Positions 59,488 through 63,384 of a DNA stretch of 63,384 nt are shown one piece after another; position 1 is the stretch's first letter, and each line of letters starts with the position of its first letter. Below the pieces are notes generated by a model, which was given only the letters and a program-made list of their open reading frames with translations, had not been told where the DNA came from and did not search any database. A program made the translations under genes and the position numbers. This DNA comes from Archaeoglobales archaeon (GTDB lineage Archaea > Halobacteriota > Archaeoglobi > Archaeoglobales > Archaeoglobaceae), in the NCBI GenBank assembly GCA_030055595.1, contig JASFYH010000008.1:1-63384 (forward strand), given 5' to 3'.

Positions 59488-60646
59488 AGGAAAGAAGATC
59501 GTGCTTGGAGTCACGGGGAGCATTTCCGCTGTTGAATGCGTAAAGCTTGCGAGAGAACTTGCAAGAAGGGGTGCGGAGGTTTTTGCAGTTATGAGCGAGT
59601 CCGCACAGAAAATTATTCACCCCTTTGCTCTCGAATTTGCAACTGGAAACAAAGTTGTAACTGAGATCACGGGAATGATCGAGCATGTCAACTATCTTGG
59701 CTCAGACGGTTTTGCAGATCTCTATCTGATCGCTCCTGCAACCGCAAACACGCTGTCGAAGATCGCAAACGGCATTGACGACACACCTGTGACAACTTTT
59801 GCAACAACCGCCTTGGGATCAAAGAAACCAGTGTTGATCGCTCCAGCAATGCATGCGGCAATGATTGAGAATCCTGTGGTGCAAGAGAACATCGAGAAAC
59901 TTAAAAAAATGGGTGTTGAGTTCATAGAGCCAAGATTTGCTGAGGGGAAGGCAAAGTTTCCTGAAATCGAAAAAATCTGTCTGCATGTTGAAAGAAAGCT
60001 TTATCCAAAGCAATTTGCTGGAAAAAAGGTTCTTGTGACTGCTGGACCGACTTATGAGCAGATCGATCCAGTGAGGTTCATAAGCAACAGAAGCTCCGGA
60101 CTTATGGGCAAGGAGATCGCATTGGAACTGTGGCGAAGGGGTGCTGAAGTTTTGCTGGTCACTTCAAGAAAATTTGGAATTGATCTGCCCGATTTTAAGG
60201 AATTTCATGTATGGTCTGTTAGGGATATGCTTAATGTGGTGCTGAGGGAGATTGAAGGTTGTTCTTTATTTGTTTCATCTGCAGCTCCAGCGGACTTCAT
60301 TGTTGAAATGCAGGAGAAAAAAATCAAAACCGCTCCTGAGCTGACTTTAATACTTAAAGAAGCTCCAAAGATTATAAAAGAGGTCAGAAAGGTTTATAAC
60401 GGGGATATAATAGGTTTTAAAGCTGAAACGGGAGTTAGCGATGAAGAACTTGTTGGAATTGCTTTGGAGAAATTGAACACCGACGAGTTGGTCATGATCG
60501 TTGCGAATGACGTTCTTGAGAAGGGAATGGGAACTGAGGAGACGAGAGTTGCGGTGATCAATCGCAAAAGGACCCAATGGCTTGAAGGAAAGAAGGACGA
60601 GGTTGCAAAGAAAATAGTTGAGATCTATCTTGAAGATTGCCTATGA
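59444..60646 (+). CDS. coaBC: bifunctional CoaBC (PPC decarboxylase / PPC synthase)
   Basis: About 400 residues for two steps of CoA synthesis: CoaC flavoprotein (LGVTGSISAVECVKLA about 20, the PAMHAAM signature about 135) and CoaB synthetase (VTAGPTYEQIDPVRFISNRSSGLMG about 200, SAAPADF about 285). The PXMNXXM signature reads PAMHAAM, as in archaeal enzymes. GTG 59444 has GGTG six bases upstream; GTG 59435 is also possible. It overlaps the polyferredoxin gene by over 40 bases and pantoate kinase by four bases. Confidence 0.94.
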   Translation: MHLEKIRVAESRRLEGKKIVLGVTGSISAVECVKLARELARRGAEVFAVMSESAQKIIHPFALEFATGNKVVTEITGMIEHVNYLGSDGFADLYLIAPATANTLSKIANGIDDTPVTTFATTALGSKKPVLIAPAMHAAMIENPVVQENIEKLKKMGVEFIEPRFAEGKAKFPEIEKICLHVERKLYPKQFAGKKVLVTAGPTYEQIDPVRFISNRSSGLMGKEIALELWRRGAEVLLVTSRKFGIDLPDFKEFHVWSVRDMLNVVLREIEGCSLFVSSAAPADFIVEMQEKKIKTAPELTLILKEAPKIIKEVRKVYNGDIIGFKAETGVSDEELVGIALEKLNTDELVMIVANDVLEKGMGTEETRVAVINRKRTQWLEGKKDEVAKKIVEIYLEDCL

Positions 60647-61440
60647 TCTTCTGCCCCTCAGCGATCAGCTGTATTTTTAGCCCAAAGCTCGATCAGGATC
60701 CGCTGAAGTCTGGTAGCTTGGGAGTTGGATTTACGATAGACAAAGGAGTATTCGCAAAGCCCTCTTCTGGAATCAAATTCAATGGAAAAAAGATCGATTT
60801 TCCCACTGTCGAATATGTTGTGAGAGAGAACAAAATGAATGGCGTAGAGCTTCTCACTGACCTGCCACTTGGTTGTGGCTTTGGGCTAAGCGGAGCTTCA
60901 GCACTTGCGACAGCATTTCTTAGCGAAAAGCCTGCTGTGGAGCTTTTTGATTTAGCACATGTTGCTGAAGTTGTCAATCTTACGGGGCTTGGGACTGTTA
61001 CGACTCAGACATTCTCAGGGTTGGTTATAAGAAAGTCTGCTTCATGCCCTTCGAGAGCGGTGATCGAGCGATACGTTTGGAATTACGAGCTGGATTTTAT
61101 ATCTTTGGGGAGTATATCTACAAGTGAAGTTTTGACTACAAGGAAAAATATCAGCGAAATTGGAAAGAAATGGCTAAACGAGTTTATAAAAAAAGTTTCT
61201 CTGGATAATTTATTTAGATGCTCTAAAGGTTTTGCGGAAGAAACAGGACTTATAGAGCCAGTAAGGGATATAATTGAGGCAGTTGAGAGCTCAGGTGGAA
61301 TGGCAAGTATGGCGATGCTTGGAAAAACAGTTTTTGCTTACAAAGGCTTTGAAGCGTTGAAGGAATTTGGAAAACCATTCAAAGCCAAAATTGAGTGTTC
61401 TGGGGTGAGAAAGATTGAAAGTTTCAGCAATACAGTGTAG
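60643..61440 (+). CDS. pantoate kinase (archaeal GHMP kinase)
   Basis: 265-residue GHMP kinase, the archaeal enzyme phosphorylating pantoate in the CoA pathway. The GHMP motif is LPLGCGFGLSGASALATAF (about 78-96); the C-terminal part includes a Gly-rich SGGMASMAMLGKTVFAY. Start ATG overlaps coaBC as ATGA. The pairing with CoaBC strongly supports pantoate kinase rather than another GHMP kinase. Phosphopantothenate synthetase, its archaeal partner, is not in the window. Confidence 0.9.
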   Translation: MIFCPSAISCIFSPKLDQDPLKSGSLGVGFTIDKGVFAKPSSGIKFNGKKIDFPTVEYVVRENKMNGVELLTDLPLGCGFGLSGASALATAFLSEKPAVELFDLAHVAEVVNLTGLGTVTTQTFSGLVIRKSASCPSRAVIERYVWNYELDFISLGSISTSEVLTTRKNISEIGKKWLNEFIKKVSLDNLFRCSKGFAEETGLIEPVRDIIEAVESSGGMASMAMLGKTVFAYKGFEALKEFGKPFKAKIECSGVRKIESFSNTV

Positions 61441-62182
61441 AATTGGAGACTTGAATAGTGCTGAAAGGCGATCTATTGAGGCAATAGAGAGGGGAGCGGA
61501 GTTACTTGTTTACCCAGAATACTTCTCATATCCAGTCTTCTCTCTTGAAATTGGAGAAAAAACCATTGAATTTTTGCAAAGGATAAGCAAAGAATACAAT
61601 GTTATCACATCAGGTAATATCGTGTCCAGTGGAGATAAGATCACAAATAGGTCTTTTATCTTTGACTCTGGAGACATTTTGGGCTATCAGGACAAAGTTC
61701 ACCCTACAAGAAATGAAAGAGCTCTTGGGATTGTTCCTGGGGAGAGACTTAATGTTTTTAGCGTTCGAAGAGCAAAGTTATGCGTGCTTGTGTGTGCGGA
61801 TATCCTTTATCCAGAGCTCTGCAGAATTGCGGGTTTGAAGGGAGCAGAGGTAGCCTTGAATCCAGTGGTCTCTTTCAAATACTCCGAGCTTCCTGGAGAG
61901 AGTTTGAGATACTGTCTGTATTTTGCAAGATCCTTTGATAACTGCTATGCGATCGTTAAAGCAGGGGGTTTTGGAAAGACTTTTGCTGGGAGCGACGCGG
62001 TTGGAAGAAGTATGATCGTAAGCTTTGACGGAGTCCTTGCTAAAAGCAAAGGTGAGGAAATAGAGGAAGCGGTTATAGCGGATGTTGATTTGAGCAGAAT
62101 AAGAGAATATCGAAAGATAAACTATTCTCTGAGCGAAAGGAACGTTGAAGCTTATTGGGAACTGCTGGAGAAAAATTTATAA
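61415..62182 (+). CDS. carbon-nitrogen hydrolase, nitrilase superfamily
   Basis: 255-residue enzyme with the Glu-Lys-Cys triad of the family: Glu in VYPEYFSYP (about 38), Lys in YQDKVHPTR (about 93) and Cys in LVCADILYPE (about 128). It hydrolyses an amide or nitrile; the substrate is unknown. It begins at TTG and overlaps pantoate kinase by 26 bases. Being in a CoA operon, an omega-amidase or pantetheine-type substrate is conceivable but unproven. Confidence 0.88.
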   Translation: MKVSAIQCRIGDLNSAERRSIEAIERGAELLVYPEYFSYPVFSLEIGEKTIEFLQRISKEYNVITSGNIVSSGDKITNRSFIFDSGDILGYQDKVHPTRNERALGIVPGERLNVFSVRRAKLCVLVCADILYPELCRIAGLKGAEVALNPVVSFKYSELPGESLRYCLYFARSFDNCYAIVKAGGFGKTFAGSDAVGRSMIVSFDGVLAKSKGEEIEEAVIADVDLSRIREYRKINYSLSERNVEAYWELLEKNL

Positions 62183-62225
62183 ATGTCTTGGAATTAGTTT
62201 TGAAAAATTATTGGAGGTGTTGTGA

Positions 62226-62594
62226 ATGAATGGTGAAGCAAAACCTGCTGAAACTGCAAAGCCGAAAACTTCTATCGGGCTTGAAGAAAATGTTGCGGGG
62301 CTTCTATGCTATCTGGTTACCTTTATAACGGGGATCGTATTCTTGTTGATAGAGAAAGAGAGCAAATTTGTCAGATTCCATGCGATGCAGTCGACTGTGA
62401 CGTTTTTGAGCCTCTTTATATTAATTTGGATACTAACGTTTTTGGGAATCTTTATATGGATTCTTTGGCCCTTGATCTGGCTAGTAGACATCGTGATCAT
62501 CATACTTTGGCTCGTGGGGATGATCAAAGCCTATCAGGGAGAAATGTATAAGTTCCCGATCTTCGGAGACATTGCAGAGAGTTTTCTAAAGTGA
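62226..62594 (+). CDS. DUF4870-like small membrane protein
   Basis: 122 residues. A charged N-terminus (1-24), then hydrophobic segments at about 25-42, 55-78 and 80-100. The signature VAGLLCYLVTFITGIVFLL followed by SKFVRFHAMQS, then a C-terminal IKAYQGEMYKFPIFGDIAE, matches the DUF4870 family of unknown function. GGAGGTGTTG precedes ATG 62226. Convergent with the next gene. Confidence 0.82.
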   Translation: MNGEAKPAETAKPKTSIGLEENVAGLLCYLVTFITGIVFLLIEKESKFVRFHAMQSTVTFLSLFILIWILTFLGIFIWILWPLIWLVDIVIIILWLVGMIKAYQGEMYKFPIFGDIAESFLK

Positions 62595-62600
62595 ATTTTT

Positions 62601-63131
62601 TTACTTTTTTCTGAATTCCCATTCGCACCAGCATTTTTCAGGCTTCTCCTCAGGTGGACAGGCTTTGCAGATGACGTCAAAATTTCCAATCTCCTCTGCA
62701 AAGCTTTTTAAGTATCCAAATCTCACTTTTTTACACGGAAAGACCTCAAGAGCTTTCTTCAATCTTGCCTCCTGAATTTTACAGCTCACAACTCTGAAAA
62801 TTCCACGATTCCCGGAGATTTCAATCTCCTTCTTGGTCTGATAAAGAGCCCAGCTCGTGTTGCTCAGGAGTTCAAGCAGAGTTTCAATGCTTTCAACCTT
62901 ATCCAAATTGAAGATCCTCTTTAGCTCTTTCGCTTCAATTCTTGCAAGAGATCTCCAGCAGTTTGCGTCGATCTCTGTAGCTACTTCAGTGCCGAATTTT
63001 TCCTCAATACCGAGAAAGTATAGCCCGTCGACACGCCACAGGTTTCTAACTTGGAATAATAACAGATCAATTAGCCTCTCATGAGTGATCTTTTTCAACC
63101 TTAACCGATCTTCTTCTTCACCAAATTGCAT
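62601..63131 (-). CDS. hypothetical protein, DUF6125-like, Cys-rich C-terminus
   Basis: 176 residues. Mostly helical, with Cys at RVVSCKIQEARLKK (about 123), FPCKK, and a terminal group CKACPPEEKPEKCWCEWEF, which could bind a metal. The pattern resembles the archaeal/bacterial DUF6125 family; function unknown. ATG 63131 is preferred over TTG 63146 because GGTGATC lies just upstream. No informative neighbours. Confidence 0.72.
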   Translation of the reverse strand: MQFGEEEDRLRLKKITHERLIDLLLFQVRNLWRVDGLYFLGIEEKFGTEVATEIDANCWRSLARIEAKELKRIFNLDKVESIETLLELLSNTSWALYQTKKEIEISGNRGIFRVVSCKIQEARLKKALEVFPCKKVRFGYLKSFAEEIGNFDVICKACPPEEKPEKCWCEWEFRKK

Positions 63132-63195
63132 AGCGGAGATCACCAAGTCAAACTAAAAAATTTTCTTTACCGCAGTATTCTTCACTTCTGGAGTT

Positions 63196-63222
63196 TATCG
63201 ACGAACCGCTTCGAAGTCGATA
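63196..63222. repeat. 7-bp inverted repeat in an intergenic gap
   Basis: TATCGAC (63196-63202) and GTCGATA (63216-63222) are exact inverted copies with a 13-base spacer that contains TTCGAA. It lies in the 150-base gap between two minus-strand genes. It may be a terminator of the right-hand histidine kinase gene or a binding site. Confidence 0.4.
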
Positions 63223-63285
63223 GGGTCCTTAGACGAGTTCGTATAAACTGAAGAAATGATCGAAAAAAGTATCAAGGAATGAGAG

Positions 63286-63384
63286 CTATTTCGCAGGAAT
63301 TCTAACTTCAAAAACCGCTCCTCTTGGCTTGTTGTCGTAGAGCTTAACAGTGCCCTTGAACATCTCAACGATCTTCCTAACCAA
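63286..63384 (-). CDS. histidine kinase, C-terminal fragment cut by the window edge
   Basis: The last 32 residues of a kinase ATPase domain, running off the right edge: after LVRKIVEMFKGTVKLY comes DNKPRGAVFEVRIPAK. It aligns with the end of the left-edge kinase (LVERYSGEIKVEDNKPKGTVF), so it is a paralogue. Nothing upstream is visible. Confidence 0.75.
   Translation of the reverse strand: MVRKIVEMFKGTVKLYDNKPRGAVFEVRIPAK

Overview
The window looks like a hyperthermophilic, anaerobic euryarchaeon of the Archaeoglobales type. Signs of this are an archaeal 7S SRP RNA, archaea-type genes (Pus10, KEOPS Pcc1, prefoldin beta, DtdA, pantoate kinase), TATA-box promoters with many leaderless starts, form III RuBisCO, archaeal CODH/ACS subunits, DsrMK/Qmo-like redox proteins, and an exact CTAAC-N5-GTTAG heat-shock operator in front of hsp20, as described in Archaeoglobus fulgidus. 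Genus assignment is an inference. I saw no CRISPR array, insertion sequence or prophage.

Layout. 1-9.9 kb is housekeeping: a membrane histidine kinase, pus10, a sirtuin, an overlapping sufC-sufB-pcc1-pfdB operon, an AIM24-like protein, dtdA, pyrB-pyrI and a PPP phosphatase. A decayed VapBC toxin-antitoxin pair (9.9-10.4 kb) lies next to form III RuBisCO. 11.9-19.7 kb is a hydrogen-oxidising operon: a QmoC-like HdrC/cytochrome b fusion, two HdrA-type flavoproteins, MvhD, MvhG, MvhA and a maturation protease. It has no HdrB, so electrons probably go to menaquinone. 20.5-27.6 kb holds a corrinoid methyl-transfer system best explained as methoxyaromatic O-demethylation (Mto): two MFS carriers, a corrinoid protein, a UroD-like methyltransferase, an MtrH-like methyltransferase and a ferredoxin-containing corrinoid activator. 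Next come an odd radical SAM/substrate-binding-protein pair and the SRP RNA.

30-43 kb is mixed: a drug-type MFS exporter, UPF0179, a metallo-beta-lactamase-fold hydrolase, hsp20, a CoA-disulfide-reductase-like flavoprotein, a LarA homologue, aspS beside tRNA-Asp, gltX, a receiver protein, a UPF0200/UPF0201 fusion, a DUF98 protein, coaD and an Old Yellow Enzyme-type reductase. A MetF-like gene diverges from a DsrM/DsrK-like membrane redox pair (43-46 kb). A large secreted PGF-CTERM surface protein follows, with two candidate promoters and a structured leader.

49-54.5 kb is the methyl/acetyl half of CODH/ACS, transcribed as cdhC, a 28-codon micro-ORF, cooC, cdhD, cdhE. The right end has a nitroreductase, another receiver, an enoyl-CoA hydratase, a thioesterase, an overlapping aroC-polyferredoxin-coaBC-pantoate kinase-nitrilase run, small membrane and soluble proteins of unknown function, and the C-terminus of a second histidine kinase.

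How it fits together: methyl groups from methoxylated aromatics (Mto) would enter tetrahydromethanopterin, where the CdhDE corrinoid protein and CdhC can turn them into acetyl-CoA. Hydrogen (Mvh-Hdr-QmoC-like) and the DsrMK-like complex would exchange electrons with the quinone pool.
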